Source: Phytopseudomonas punonensis
Lineage (GTDB): Bacteria > Pseudomonadota > Gammaproteobacteria > Pseudomonadales > Pseudomonadaceae
Assembly (NCBI RefSeq): GCF_900142655.1
Contig: NZ_FRBQ01000003.1
Span: 498,060-562,059 of the forward strand
Reading direction: 5' to 3'
Length of the DNA: 64,000 nt
The position numbers were made by a program, and so were the translations under genes. Shown in pieces: positions 7,981-16,685 of this stretch. The notes under the pieces are model-generated. The model ran no database searches. It was given only the letters and a program-made list of their open reading frames with translations, and was not told where the DNA came from. How positions within the stretch are numbered: position 1 is the first letter of the stretch; the number at the start of each line of letters is the position of its first letter.

Positions 7981-9063
7981 ATGCGAATCCCCTGTGTGCT
8001 CATGCGCGGAGGCACCTCCAAAGGGCCCGTTTTCCTTGCCAGCGACTTGCCTGAGTCGATTGACGAGCGAAATGAAGTATTGCTATCGGTCATGGGGGCA
8101 GGGCATGAGCTCGAGATCGACGGGATTGGCGGCGGCAGCCCGCAAACCAGCAAGGTCGCCATCGTCAGTGCATCCAGCCACCCGGATGCGGACGTCGATT
8201 ATCTGTTCGTGCAGGTAATGGTGTCCGAGCGCCGCGTCGATACGGCGCCCAACTGCGGCAACATGCTCTGTGCAGTCGGCCCGTTCGCCATTGAGCACGG
8301 CCTCGTGAAGGCCGGCCCTCGCACGACTGAAGTGCGCATCCGCAACCTCAATACCGGCACCTTCGTGTGCTCGAAGGTACAGACCCCTGGCGGCGCTGTG
8401 ACCTATGCGGGCAATACCCGTATCGATGGTGTGCCAGGTGTCGCGGCGCCAATCGAACTGACCTTTCTGGACGCTGCCGGCAGCAAAACCGGCAAGCTGT
8501 TCCCAACTGGCAACACCCGCGATCGGTTCGATGGCGTGCAAACCACCTGCATCGACATGGCCATGCCAATGGTACTGATCGACGCCGCCAGTCTTGGCAA
8601 GACCGGCTGTGAGTCGCCTGCCGAACTGGATGCCGACAAGGTTTTTCTCGCCCGCCTCGAGTCGATCCGCCTGCAGGCGGGCCTGGCCATGGGCCTTGGC
8701 GACGTCACTGACAAAGTCATTCCGAAACCCGTCTTGCTGGCGCCTGCCTCATCCGGCGGAACCATCCAGGTGCGGTATTTCATGCCTCACAACTGTCACC
8801 GCGCCCTGGCGATCACCGGTTCGATCGGCCTGGCGACTGCCTGCGTCAGCCCGCACACCGTGGCGGCCGACATGCTCGGGCTTGATGACAACGCAGAGCG
8901 CCTGAACCACGTACGCATCGAGCACCCAAGCGGGTCGATCGACGTCGCGTTGGCGTACGTGGGTGAAAACGGCAAGACGATTCGCGCCTCCGTGGTGCGG
9001 ACCGCTCGGCGGCTGTTTTCCGGAGAAGTACACGCCCCGGAAGGGCAACGTCTGGCCGGTTGA
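7981..9063 (+). CDS. PrpF/GalD-type aconitate-like isomerase (copy 2)
   Basis: This 360-residue PrpF-family enzyme is a close paralogue of the minus-strand copy; most of the first 110 residues match it. It has CVLMRGGTSKGPVF at the start, SPQTSKVAIV with K58, and NCGNML with C92. The ATG giving MRIPCV matches the start of its relative; the longer frame would begin with TTG eight codons earlier. It is followed 60 nt later by a DctA-type carrier and then a CitMHS carrier, so this copy has its own import genes. Two copies may handle two isomers or two substrates, or one may be induced under different conditions. Confidence 0.87.
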   Translation: MRIPCVLMRGGTSKGPVFLASDLPESIDERNEVLLSVMGAGHELEIDGIGGGSPQTSKVAIVSASSHPDADVDYLFVQVMVSERRVDTAPNCGNMLCAVGPFAIEHGLVKAGPRTTEVRIRNLNTGTFVCSKVQTPGGAVTYAGNTRIDGVPGVAAPIELTFLDAAGSKTGKLFPTGNTRDRFDGVQTTCIDMAMPMVLIDAASLGKTGCESPAELDADKVFLARLESIRLQAGLAMGLGDVTDKVIPKPVLLAPASSGGTIQVRYFMPHNCHRALAITGSIGLATACVSPHTVAADMLGLDDNAERLNHVRIEHPSGSIDVALAYVGENGKTIRASVVRTARRLFSGEVHAPEGQRLAG

Positions 9064-9123
9064 ATACCCGGCTCGAACGAAAATTTGCGCATCCGAACAA
9101 TTTCTATAAATGGGTGATGCCTG

Positions 9124-10440
9124 ATGAAAGTCGTCAGATCGTTATATTTCCAGATTCTCTGCGCCGTGCTGCTCGGTGTGCTCGTTGGCCACTTCTGGGC
9201 GCAGCAAGCCACCGCCCTCAAACCTCTCGGCGATGCATTCATCAAACTGGTGAAAATGATGATCGCGCCGGTGGTGTTCTGCACCATCGTCACCGGCATT
9301 GCCGGCATGACCGAGAAGAGTGCGCTGGGCCGCCTGATGGGCAAGACACTGGGCCTATTCCTCTGCTTGACGGTGCTCAGCCTGCTGATCGGCCTGTGTG
9401 CGGTTTACCTGTTCCAGCCGGGCGTCGGCATGAACGTCGACCCCAGCAAGCTCAATACCGAGGGCCTTTCTCAGTACACGGCCTCTGCAGCGAAGCTCGG
9501 TGTGGTCGAGTTCTTCATGCACATCATCCCCAACACCTTCATGAGTGCCTTCGCCGAGGGTGAGGTGCTGCCGGTGCTGTTTATCGCCGTGTTGTCCGGC
9601 TTTGCCCTGTCGTCTATCGGCGAGGCGGGCAAACCAGTGCTGGATGTGCTCGAAGCCGCATCGAAGATGGTCTTCAAGATCTTTTCCTACCTGATGCGTT
9701 TCGCGCCGATCGGTGCCTTTGGTGCCATCGCCTTCACGGTCGGTCAGTACGGCATTACCTCGCTGGGTTCGCTGGCCAAGCTGATCATGACGCTGTATGT
9801 CGCCTGCGCATTCTTCGTGTTCGTGGTACTTGGCGGCCTGTGCCGCATGTACGGCTTCAGCCTGTGGAAGCTGCTGCGCTACTTCCGTGAAGAGTTCCTG
9901 GTGGTGCTCGGTACCTCGTCGACCGAGCCGGTATTGCCGCGCATGCTGGAAAAACTCCAGGCGCTGGGTTGCCGCAAGTCGGTGGTCGGTCTGGTGCTGC
10001 CAACCGGCTATTCGTTCAACCTCGACGGCACGGCGATCTACCTGTCGCTGGCGGCGGTGTTCATCGCCCAGGCCTGCAATATCGATCTGTCTCTCACGCA
10101 AGTTCTCACCATGCTCGCCGTCATGTTGCTGTCTTCGAAGGGCGCCGCCGGCGTGACCGGTAGTGGCTTCGTCGCACTGGCGTCGACGCTGTCGGTCATG
10201 CATGACCTGCCGCTCGCCGGCCTGGCGCTGCTGATCGGTATCGACCGCTTCATGTCCGAAGCGCGCGCGCTTACCAGCCTGGCCAGCAACGCGGTGGCCA
10301 CCGTGGTGGTGTCGCTGTCTGAGGGCGCCTGTGATCGTAGGACGCTGCACGCCGTCCTTAACGAACGTCCCCAACCACCAGGCGGCGAGACACAGCCCGG
10401 CTGGCCGGCTGCTGCCCACACGGAGTCGCCACTGAAGTAA
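9124..10440 (+). CDS. dctA: DctA-type C4-dicarboxylate:cation symporter
   Basis: This 438-residue membrane protein belongs to the DAACS family. It shows the serine-rich reentrant loop GTSSTEPVLPRMLEKL (about residue 261), the LPTGYSFNLDGTAIY motif (about 290) and GAAGVTGSGFVAL, all typical of DctA carriers for succinate, malate, fumarate and related acids in the inner membrane. The first residues MKVVRSLYFQILCAVLLGVLVGHF match DctA starts. The C-terminus carries a hydrophilic tail rich in Pro and Gly. Its place between isomerase and CitMHS suggests specialised use; pseudomonads usually have a separate housekeeping dctA. Confidence 0.9.
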   Translation: MKVVRSLYFQILCAVLLGVLVGHFWAQQATALKPLGDAFIKLVKMMIAPVVFCTIVTGIAGMTEKSALGRLMGKTLGLFLCLTVLSLLIGLCAVYLFQPGVGMNVDPSKLNTEGLSQYTASAAKLGVVEFFMHIIPNTFMSAFAEGEVLPVLFIAVLSGFALSSIGEAGKPVLDVLEAASKMVFKIFSYLMRFAPIGAFGAIAFTVGQYGITSLGSLAKLIMTLYVACAFFVFVVLGGLCRMYGFSLWKLLRYFREEFLVVLGTSSTEPVLPRMLEKLQALGCRKSVVGLVLPTGYSFNLDGTAIYLSLAAVFIAQACNIDLSLTQVLTMLAVMLLSSKGAAGVTGSGFVALASTLSVMHDLPLAGLALLIGIDRFMSEARALTSLASNAVATVVVSLSEGACDRRTLHAVLNERPQPPGGETQPGWPAAAHTESPLK

Positions 10441-10523
10441 AGCCCACGCAACATTCTGCTGCGCCGGTTGTACCGACGCGGCAGCCGATGCTCGTCTCAA
10501 TAACAATACAAGAGAGAATTCAG

Positions 10524-11828
10524 ATGCTCGCTCTACTCGGGTTGGCGATGGTGGTCGTGTTCACCTACATGATCATGTCTAAACGCATGTCGCCCATCGT
10601 TGCACTTACCTTCATTCCTATCGTCTTCGCCATTGCCGGCGGTTTCGGCGATTCCACCGGCAAGATGATTCTCGATGGCCTGAAAATGGTCGCGCCTTCG
10701 GCAGCCTTGCTGCTGTTCGCGATTCTGTTTTTCGGAATCATGATCGATACCGGGCTGTTTGACCCGCTGATTCGGGTCATCTTGAAGAAGGTCAACGGCG
10801 ACCCGGTGAAAATCGCGGTCGGCACCGCGCTGCTGTCGCTGACTGTCGCGCTGGATGGCGATGGCACCACGACTTACATGATCACCTGCGCGGCAATGTT
10901 GCCGCTGTATCGGCGCATCGGTATGAACCCGATGATTCTCGCCACGGTGTCGATGCTCTCACTGAGCATCATGAGCGGCATGACGCCGTGGGGCGGTCCC
11001 GCCACCCGTGCTATCGCTGCGCTGGGTCTGGATGCTTCCGAGTACTTCATCCCGCTGCTGCCAACTATGGCTGCCGGCGCTGCTTGTGTGGTGCTGATCG
11101 CCTACATTCTCGGTCGCAAGGAGCGTGGTCGCATCGGCAATACCGAGCTGCAGACCGGTGGTGGCGACTGCTACATCAAGGAAATCCTCGGCGATCAGCC
11201 CTACAAGCGCCCGCGCTTCGTGTGGATCAACCTGCTGCTGGTGGTCGCGGTGATGACCGCGCTGGTCATGGGCATAGCCCACGCCGCGGTGCTGTTCCTG
11301 ATCGGCTTCGTGATCGCCCTGATGGTCAACTACCCGCAGCTCGACATCCAGAAAGAGCGCATCCTTTCCCATGCCGGCAACGCCATGACCGTGGTGCTGC
11401 TGGTGTTCGCTGCCGGCGTGTTCGCCGGCATCTTCTCGGGCACCAAGATGGTCGATGCGCTGGCGCAAAGCATCGTCGACATGATCCCGCCGTCCTGGGG
11501 GCACCTGTTCCCGCTGGTGGTAGCGATCACCAGCATGCCGCTGACCTTCGTGCTGTCCAACGATGCCTACTACTTCGGCGTGGTGCCAATTCTCGCCAAG
11601 GCGGCAGCGGCCTATGGCATCAGCCCGCTGGAGATCGCCCGGGCGTCCATTCTCGGCCAGCCGGTGCACCTGATGAGCCCGTTGGTGGCCTCCACCCTGT
11701 TGCTGGTCGGCATGGTCGACAAGGACATCGGCGATTTCCAGAAAGCTACCGTGAAGTGGGCAGTCATTCTCTCGCTAGTCATTACCTTTGTGGCCGTGAT
11801 CACCGGCGCCATTTCCTTCATGGTCTGA
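10524..11828 (+). CDS. CitMHS family citrate/carboxylate:cation symporter
   Basis: This 434-residue polytopic protein matches the CitMHS family, which carries citrate as a metal complex or with protons. It has about 11-12 membrane helices, the conserved VALDGDGTTTYMITCAAMLPLY segment (read here as two short blocks around residue 115) and the late motif LSNDAYYFGVVPIL. I chose the ATG giving MLALLG because AGAGAG precedes it; an in-frame ATG 36 nt upstream lacks such a site. It closes the isomerase-dctA-citM unit and is followed by a hairpin. With TctABC and DctA it is the third carboxylate carrier in this island. Confidence 0.88.
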   Translation: MLALLGLAMVVVFTYMIMSKRMSPIVALTFIPIVFAIAGGFGDSTGKMILDGLKMVAPSAALLLFAILFFGIMIDTGLFDPLIRVILKKVNGDPVKIAVGTALLSLTVALDGDGTTTYMITCAAMLPLYRRIGMNPMILATVSMLSLSIMSGMTPWGGPATRAIAALGLDASEYFIPLLPTMAAGAACVVLIAYILGRKERGRIGNTELQTGGGDCYIKEILGDQPYKRPRFVWINLLLVVAVMTALVMGIAHAAVLFLIGFVIALMVNYPQLDIQKERILSHAGNAMTVVLLVFAAGVFAGIFSGTKMVDALAQSIVDMIPPSWGHLFPLVVAITSMPLTFVLSNDAYYFGVVPILAKAAAAYGISPLEIARASILGQPVHLMSPLVASTLLLVGMVDKDIGDFQKATVKWAVILSLVITFVAVITGAISFMV

Positions 11829-11868
11829 ATCCGGTTGCGGCACGGCGTCAAGCAATGAGCTTCGTACC

Positions 11869-11895
11869 AGACGGCTGCCCGCGGGCGGCCGTCTT
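11869..11895 (+). terminator. Terminator-like hairpin after the CitMHS gene
   Basis: GACGGC and GCCGTC arms with an inner GCCC/GGGC pairing form a strong GC stem. Only a short T-containing stretch (TTCGTC) follows. It probably ends the isomerase-dctA-citM transcript. Confidence 0.6.
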
Positions 11896-11993
11896 CGTCA
11901 GGGCGATACCAGTCATCCGCCTGTCGGCACACTCGAACGCCGGGCCGCTTTAGCCAGTCGGTTAGGAATCAATCACTGACCGGAGCGAACGCT

Positions 11994-12305
11994 ATGTCCA
12001 CATTCGATAAACAAGACGGCAGTAATGTCCAGGGTTGGGAGCGTGCGCTTTCCATTGGTAGCGGTATCGCCATGGCTCGCGGCGGCCTCAAGCGCGGTGG
12101 CGTGCTGGGGCTGGTACGTGCGGCGTTTGGCGGCATGCTGGTCGCCCGTGGTCTGAGTGGCCATTGCCGCCTCAAAAGCATCATGGAGGACGCCCGCTCG
12201 ATGCGCCCTGACGTGGACCGCATCAGTGATACCGTTAGCCGCATCGAGGGCGAGATCGCCCAGCGGGTAAAGCCGGTCGCCAAGAAGCTCAGCGACAGCG
12301 TCTGA
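11994..12305 (+). CDS. Small DUF2892-type membrane-associated protein
   Basis: This 103-residue protein has a weakly hydrophobic central pair of helices (GIAMARGGLKRGGVLGLVRAAFGGMLVARGL, about residues 24-54) and a charged C-terminal helix. This resembles DUF2892/YgaP-type membrane proteins, whose role is mostly unknown. It has its own terminator directly downstream and lies far from the preceding operon, so it appears to be monocistronic. I assign no function. Confidence 0.7.
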   Translation: MSTFDKQDGSNVQGWERALSIGSGIAMARGGLKRGGVLGLVRAAFGGMLVARGLSGHCRLKSIMEDARSMRPDVDRISDTVSRIEGEIAQRVKPVAKKLSDSV

Positions 12306-12322
12306 TACGCTGCCAATCCCTG

Positions 12323-12349
12323 ACCGCCCCGCTTGAGCGGGGCGGTTTT
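12323..12349 (+). terminator. Strong rho-independent terminator
   Basis: A perfect stem CCGCCCCGC/GCGGGGCGG with loop TTGA is followed by TTTTGTTT. It ends the small DUF2892-type transcript just before the thioredoxin-like gene. Confidence 0.92.
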
Positions 12350-12375
12350 GTTTGTGCCATCGACAAGGAGATCTC

Positions 12376-12702
12376 ATGAGCAATCCCTACAGTGCTAAGG
12401 CGCCGACGTCAGCCGATGTGCAGGCGATGCCAGGCCTGACCCTCATCGAGTTCGGCACCGACTGGTGCGGCCATTGTCAGGCGGCCCAGCCTTTAGTGGA
12501 GAAAGTGCTGGGCGACTATCCCGAAGTTAAACACCTGAAAATCGAAGACGGCAGTGGCCGCCCGCTCGGCCGTTCCTTTCGGGTCAAACTGTGGCCGACT
12601 CTGGTGCTGTTGCGTGATGGCGTCGAGGTCACTCGGCTGGTTCGTCCTACCAGCATCAGCGTGATCGAAGAAGCACTGGAGCAATTGGTGGGCGAGGGCT
12701 GA
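12376..12702 (+). CDS. Thioredoxin family protein
   Basis: This 108-residue cytoplasmic protein has a thioredoxin fold with the redox motif WCGHC (C31 and C34) after the strand LTLIEFGTD. The cis-proline is in LWPTLVLLRDG. The usual Trx motif is WCGPC, so the His in the third position suggests a different redox potential. There is no signal peptide. AAGGAG precedes the ATG. It stands alone between two small genes, so its partner protein is not indicated by context. Confidence 0.9.
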   Translation: MSNPYSAKAPTSADVQAMPGLTLIEFGTDWCGHCQAAQPLVEKVLGDYPEVKHLKIEDGSGRPLGRSFRVKLWPTLVLLRDGVEVTRLVRPTSISVIEEALEQLVGEG

Positions 12703-12787
12703 ATGGTGCTGCTGGCGCCCGTCACTTTCCCTGAATTTTCCCGCTGTGGGGCGAGTCCACCAGATAGAACCTACAGCGGAGACCATC

Positions 12788-13225
12788 ATGAGCACAGACA
12801 AGCAACCCATCACGCCTCGCGAGATCGACGATACCGAGGACCGCATGGGCTCGATCGAGCAACTGGACTTCAGCGAGAGCCGCGATGAGCGTCAGGGCCG
12901 CATCGGTGATCGTCGCCCGACAGATGAAGTGCAGCATGAATATCCGGGTGAGCGCGTGCGCGAAGCCGGGCAGAGCGGTGGTGAAACTCTCAAGGAAGGG
13001 CGCCATGAAGATGGTGTCAGCCTCGATGACCTCAGCCCGGAAAACCTGATCGACGATACCGGCGCACGCTCTCCGCGCGAGCGCGGCGACGACAAGCCGG
13101 CTGATCGCGATCTGAGCGTGGTTGGCGAAGAAGATATTGGCGCTGGCGAAGGGCTTGACGAAGCCGAGTTGGCCCGCAAGCGCCCCCTCGATGGCGAACC
13201 GTGGGACGGCAAGCCGCAGCCCTGA
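12788..13225 (+). CDS. Acidic hydrophilic low-complexity protein
   Basis: This 145-residue protein is very rich in Asp, Glu, Arg and Gly, with almost no hydrophobic stretch, so it is probably largely disordered. It begins MSTDKQPITPREIDDTEDR and carries repeated DD-containing blocks. A GGAG site lies upstream and a strong terminator follows, and codon use resembles the neighbours, which supports a real gene. I do not recognise the family. Its company (thioredoxin-like and DUF2892-type genes) would fit a stress-related role, but that is only a guess. Confidence 0.7.
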   Translation: MSTDKQPITPREIDDTEDRMGSIEQLDFSESRDERQGRIGDRRPTDEVQHEYPGERVREAGQSGGETLKEGRHEDGVSLDDLSPENLIDDTGARSPRERGDDKPADRDLSVVGEEDIGAGEGLDEAELARKRPLDGEPWDGKPQP

Positions 13226-13235
13226 TTCATCCCAG

Positions 13236-13264
13236 AGGCATGACCGCAGCGGTCATGCCTTTTT
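13236..13264 (+). terminator. Rho-independent terminator
   Basis: A 10-bp perfect stem (AGGCATGACC/GGTCATGCCT) with loop GCAGC is followed by TTTT. It separates the acidic protein gene from the liu operon. Confidence 0.9.
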
Positions 13265-13296
13265 AACGCTCCCACCTAACATCACAACTTATCTAT

Positions 13297-13335
13297 TTGA
13301 CAGCTCTCCGATTGCAGGCTTACGTTTACGTAAAG
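13297..13335 (+). promoter_or_regulatory. liu operon promoter and LiuR operator
   Basis: A consensus -35 TTGACA (13297-13302) is followed, 17-18 bp on, by a dyad TTACGT-tt-ACGTAA (13320-13333) where the -10 element should lie. MerR-family regulators bind dyads inside or next to such spacers. Liu operons of proteobacteria are known to be controlled by LiuR through a similar site, and the liuR gene starts 27 nt downstream. Confidence 0.7.
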
Positions 13336-13359
13336 GTCACTCCAATAGAAAGCCGCACC

Positions 13360-13743
13360 ATGAGCATTTCCCACAGCATTTCCGATCTGGCCCAGGAGCT
13401 GGGCGTTACCACCCGCACCATTCGTTTCTACGAGGAGCAGGGCATGCTCGCGCCCGAGCGGCGTGGCCAGGAACGCATCTACAGTGCCCGTGACCGGGTC
13501 ACGCTGATGCTGATCTTGCGCGGCAAGCGCATCGGCTTCTCGCTGGCCGAATGCAAGGAACTGATCGACCTTTACGACCCTAGCGGCAACCGCAAACAGC
13601 TCGACTATTTTCTGGCGAAGATTACCGAGCGCCGCGAGCAGCTCGCCCGGCAGATGCTCGATATCCAGCAGATGCAACAGGAGCTGGATACCGCCGAGCA
13701 GCGTTGCCTGAATGCCATGAAGGAGCTGCCTGCCGCTTCCTGA
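13360..13743 (+). CDS. liuR: MerR-type regulator LiuR
   Basis: This 127-residue MerR-family protein has an N-terminal helix-turn-helix ([26 protein letters not shown]), a wing ([14 protein letters not shown]) and a C-terminal dimerisation coiled coil from about residue 80 ([24 protein letters not shown]). It begins the liuRABCDE gene order known from Pseudomonas, where LiuR controls leucine/isovalerate catabolism. The start chosen gives MSISHS; an upstream in-frame start would lie inside the promoter dyad. The gene lies 46 nt upstream of liuA, so it is autoregulated with the operon. Confidence 0.92.
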   Translation: MSISHSISDLAQELGVTTRTIRFYEEQGMLAPERRGQERIYSARDRVTLMLILRGKRIGFSLAECKELIDLYDPSGNRKQLDYFLAKITERREQLARQMLDIQQMQQELDTAEQRCLNAMKELPAAS

Positions 13744-13789
13744 GTCGCCGTCACTGCATCCGACAATTACAAGAATGGAGAGCCGTTAC

Positions 13790-14974
13790 ATGAGCGTTAA
13801 CCTGCCAGGCCTGAATTTCTTCCTCGGCGAGGAAATCGACATGCTGCGCGACGCGGTCGCCGGCTTCGCCGCCAAGGAAATCGCCCCGCGCGCCGCCGAG
13901 GCTGACCGCAGTGACCAATTCCCCATGGACCTGTGGCGCAAGTTCGGCGACATGGGCTTGCTCGGCCTGACCGTCAGCGAGGAGTACGGCGGCGCCGGCA
14001 TGGGTTACCTGGCGCACATAGTGGCCATGGAAGAAATCTCCCGCGCCGCTGGCGGCATCGGCCTGTCCTACGGTGCCCATTCCAACCTCTGCGTGAACCA
14101 GATCAACCGCAACGGCAGCGAGGCGCAGAAGCGCCGCTTCCTGCCCAGGCTGATCAGTGGCGAGCATATCGGTGCCCTGGCGATGAGCGAGCCCAACGCC
14201 GGTTCCGACGTGGTGTCGATGAAGCTGCGCGCCGACCGCAAGGGCGACCATTACCTGCTCAACGGCAGCAAGATGTGGATCACCAACGGCCCGGACTGCG
14301 ACGTGCTGGTGGTCTACGCCAAGACCGATCCAGCTGCTGGTGCCAAGGGCATGACCGCGTTCATCGTCGAGAAGGGCGCGCCCGGCTTCAGCGTCGCCCA
14401 GAAGCTCGACAAGCTCGGCATGCGCGGCTCGCACACCGGCGAGCTGGTGTTCCAGGACGTCGAAGTGCCCGCAGAAAATATCCTCGGCGGCGTTGGCGAA
14501 GGCGCGCGGGTGCTGATGAGCGGCCTGGATTACGAACGCGCGGTGCTCTCCGGCGGCCCGCTGGGCTTGATGCAGGCCGCCATGGACGTGGTGGTGCCCT
14601 ATATCCACGACCGTAAGCAGTTCGGCCAGAGCATCGGCGAGTTCCAGCTGATCCAGGGCAAGCTTGCCGACATGTACACCACCCAGCAGGCTTGCCGCGC
14701 CTATCTCTACGCGGTCGGCAAGCAGCTCGATGCGCTGGGCAGCGAGCACGTGCGCCAGGTTCGCAAGGACTGCGCCGGGGTGATTCTCTACGCTGCCGAA
14801 AAAGCCACCTGGCTGGCCGGTGAGGCGATCCAGATTCTCGGCGGCAATGGCTATATCAACGAATTTCCGGTCGGCCGCCTGTGGCGCGACGCCAAGCTCT
14901 ACGAGATCGGCGCCGGCACCAGTGAAATTCGCCGCATGCTGATCGGCCGCGAGTTGTTCAACGAAACGGCTTGA
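13790..14974 (+). CDS. liuA: Isovaleryl-CoA dehydrogenase LiuA
   Basis: This 394-residue acyl-CoA dehydrogenase oxidises isovaleryl-CoA to 3-methylcrotonyl-CoA with FAD, the third step of leucine breakdown. It has the N-terminal helical domain, the FAD/substrate signature [10 protein letters not shown] (residues 131-140) and the second signature near [20 protein letters not shown]. The catalytic Glu of GLDYER (E249) is at the position specific to isovaleryl-CoA dehydrogenase, unlike the later Glu of short-chain enzymes. GGAG precedes the ATG. It is followed by the carboxylase subunit gene liuB. Confidence 0.95.
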   Translation: MSVNLPGLNFFLGEEIDMLRDAVAGFAAKEIAPRAAEADRSDQFPMDLWRKFGDMGLLGLTVSEEYGGAGMGYLAHIVAMEEISRAAGGIGLSYGAHSNLCVNQINRNGSEAQKRRFLPRLISGEHIGALAMSEPNAGSDVVSMKLRADRKGDHYLLNGSKMWITNGPDCDVLVVYAKTDPAAGAKGMTAFIVEKGAPGFSVAQKLDKLGMRGSHTGELVFQDVEVPAENILGGVGEGARVLMSGLDYERAVLSGGPLGLMQAAMDVVVPYIHDRKQFGQSIGEFQLIQGKLADMYTTQQACRAYLYAVGKQLDALGSEHVRQVRKDCAGVILYAAEKATWLAGEAIQILGGNGYINEFPVGRLWRDAKLYEIGAGTSEIRRMLIGRELFNETA

Positions 14975-15057
14975 TCAGAGCCCTTCGTTTTCCTGTTACC
15001 GGACACCTTTAAAAACGCAGATAGCTTTCAAAGGTGTTCGTCAGTCGGAGCCGCGTC

Positions 15058-16665
15058 ATGGCAACTCTGCTTACCCAACTTAACACCCGCTCCAGCGAAT
15101 ACGCCGCTAACCGCGAGGCGATGCTCTCCCAGGTCGAAGAACTGCGGGCCTTGCTCGCGCAGACCCGTGAGGGCGGTGGCGCCAAGGCCCAGGCGCGACA
15201 TACCGGCAAGGGCAAGTTGCTGCCGCGCGAGCGCATCGAACGGCTGCTCGACCCTGGCTCGCCGTTTCTGGAAATCGGCGCGCTGGCCGCCTACCAGGTT
15301 TACGACGAAGAGGTCGCGGCTGCCGGGGTGATTGCCGGTATCGGCCGCATCGAGGGCGTTGAGTGCATGGTCATCGCCAACGATGCCACGGTGAAGGGCG
15401 GCAGTTACTACCCATTGACCGTCAAGAAGCACCTGCGCGCCCAGGCCATCGCCAGTGAAAACCGCCTGCCGTGCCTCTACCTGGTCGATTCGGGCGGTGC
15501 CAACCTGCCTCGTCAGGACGAGGTGTTTCCGGATCGCGAGCACTTCGGGCGGATCTTCTTCAACCAGGCCAACATGAGCGCCCAGGGCATCGCGCAGATC
15601 GCCGTGGTCATGGGCTCGTGCACCGCCGGTGGCGCCTATGTACCGGCGATGAGCGACGAAACCATCATGGTGCGCGAACAGGCGACCATCTTTCTTGCCG
15701 GCCCGCCGCTGGTCAAAGCCGCCACCGGCGAGGTGGTCAGCGCCGAGGAACTGGGCGGCGCCGACGTGCATTGCAAGACCAGCGGCGTAGCCGACCATTA
15801 CGCCGAGAACGACGAACACGCCCTGGCCCTGGCCAGGCGCTGCGTGGCCAACCTCAACTGGCGCAAACTCGGCCAGTTGCAGGTGCATACGCCAATTGCG
15901 CCGCGCTATGCCGCCGATGAGTTGTACGGCGTGATTCCTGCCGACGCCAAGCAACCGTTCGACGTGCGCGAGGTGATCGCGCGGATCGTCGACGACTCGC
16001 AGTTCGATGAATTCAAGGCGCTGTTCGGCGCTACCCTGGTCTGTGGTTTCGCCCACCTCCACGGTTACCCGATCGCCATCCTGGCCAACAACGGCATCCT
16101 CTTCGCCGAGGCCGCCCAGAAGGGCGCGCATTTCATCGAACTGGCCTGCCAGCGCGGCATCCCGTTGCTGTTTTTGCAGAACATCACCGGTTTCATGGTC
16201 GGCAAGAAGTACGAGGAGGGCGGTATCGCCAAGCACGGCGCCAAGCTGGTGACCGCGGTGGCCTGCGCCCAGGTGCCGAAGTGCACGGTGATCATCGGTG
16301 GCAGCTTTGGCGCCGGCAACTACGGCATGTGTGGCCGGGCTTACGACCCGCGTTTTCTGTGGATGTGGCCCAACGCCAGGATCGGCGTGATGGGTGCGCA
16401 ACAGGCGGCCGGGGTGCTGGTGCAGGTCAAGCACGAGCAGGCACAGCGCGCCGGCCAGGTGTTTTCCGCCGAAGACGAACAGCGCCTCAAACAGCCCATC
16501 GTCGAGCAGTACGAGCGCCAGGCCCACGCCTTCTATTCCAGCGCCCGGTTGTGGGATGACGGGGTGATCGACCCGGCGCAAACCCGCGATGTACTGGCCC
16601 TGGCGATTTCCGCCAGCCTGAATGCGCCCATCGAGCCGACACGCTTCGGCGTGTTCCGCATGTAG
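15058..16665 (+). CDS. liuB: Methylcrotonyl-CoA carboxylase carboxyltransferase (beta) subunit LiuB
   Basis: This 535-residue carboxyltransferase transfers CO2 from carboxybiotin to 3-methylcrotonyl-CoA, forming 3-methylglutaconyl-CoA with the LiuD alpha subunit. It shows the tandem crotonase-like domains of acetyl-CoA carboxylase-type transferases, [19 protein letters not shown] near residue 50, and the CoA-binding loops [16 protein letters not shown] and [20 protein letters not shown]. The start giving MATLLTQL follows CGGAG. Length is normal for MCC beta. Confidence 0.95.
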   Translation: MATLLTQLNTRSSEYAANREAMLSQVEELRALLAQTREGGGAKAQARHTGKGKLLPRERIERLLDPGSPFLEIGALAAYQVYDEEVAAAGVIAGIGRIEGVECMVIANDATVKGGSYYPLTVKKHLRAQAIASENRLPCLYLVDSGGANLPRQDEVFPDREHFGRIFFNQANMSAQGIAQIAVVMGSCTAGGAYVPAMSDETIMVREQATIFLAGPPLVKAATGEVVSAEELGGADVHCKTSGVADHYAENDEHALALARRCVANLNWRKLGQLQVHTPIAPRYAADELYGVIPADAKQPFDVREVIARIVDDSQFDEFKALFGATLVCGFAHLHGYPIAILANNGILFAEAAQKGAHFIELACQRGIPLLFLQNITGFMVGKKYEEGGIAKHGAKLVTAVACAQVPKCTVIIGGSFGAGNYGMCGRAYDPRFLWMWPNARIGVMGAQQAAGVLVQVKHEQAQRAGQVFSAEDEQRLKQPIVEQYERQAHAFYSSARLWDDGVIDPAQTRDVLALAISASLNAPIEPTRFGVFRM

Positions 16666-16685
16666 CACCGGCCGAGGACAGACCG

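Noticed and set aside
9355..10506. Long minus-strand frame opposite the dctA gene
   Set aside because: Gln/Arg/His-rich antisense product typical of GC-rich shadows; the plus strand encodes an obvious membrane carrier.
15028..16668. A 546-codon open frame on the minus strand opposite liuB
   Set aside because: It is the antisense shadow of a clear carboxyltransferase gene in GC-rich DNA, with no start signal and no recognisable protein pattern.
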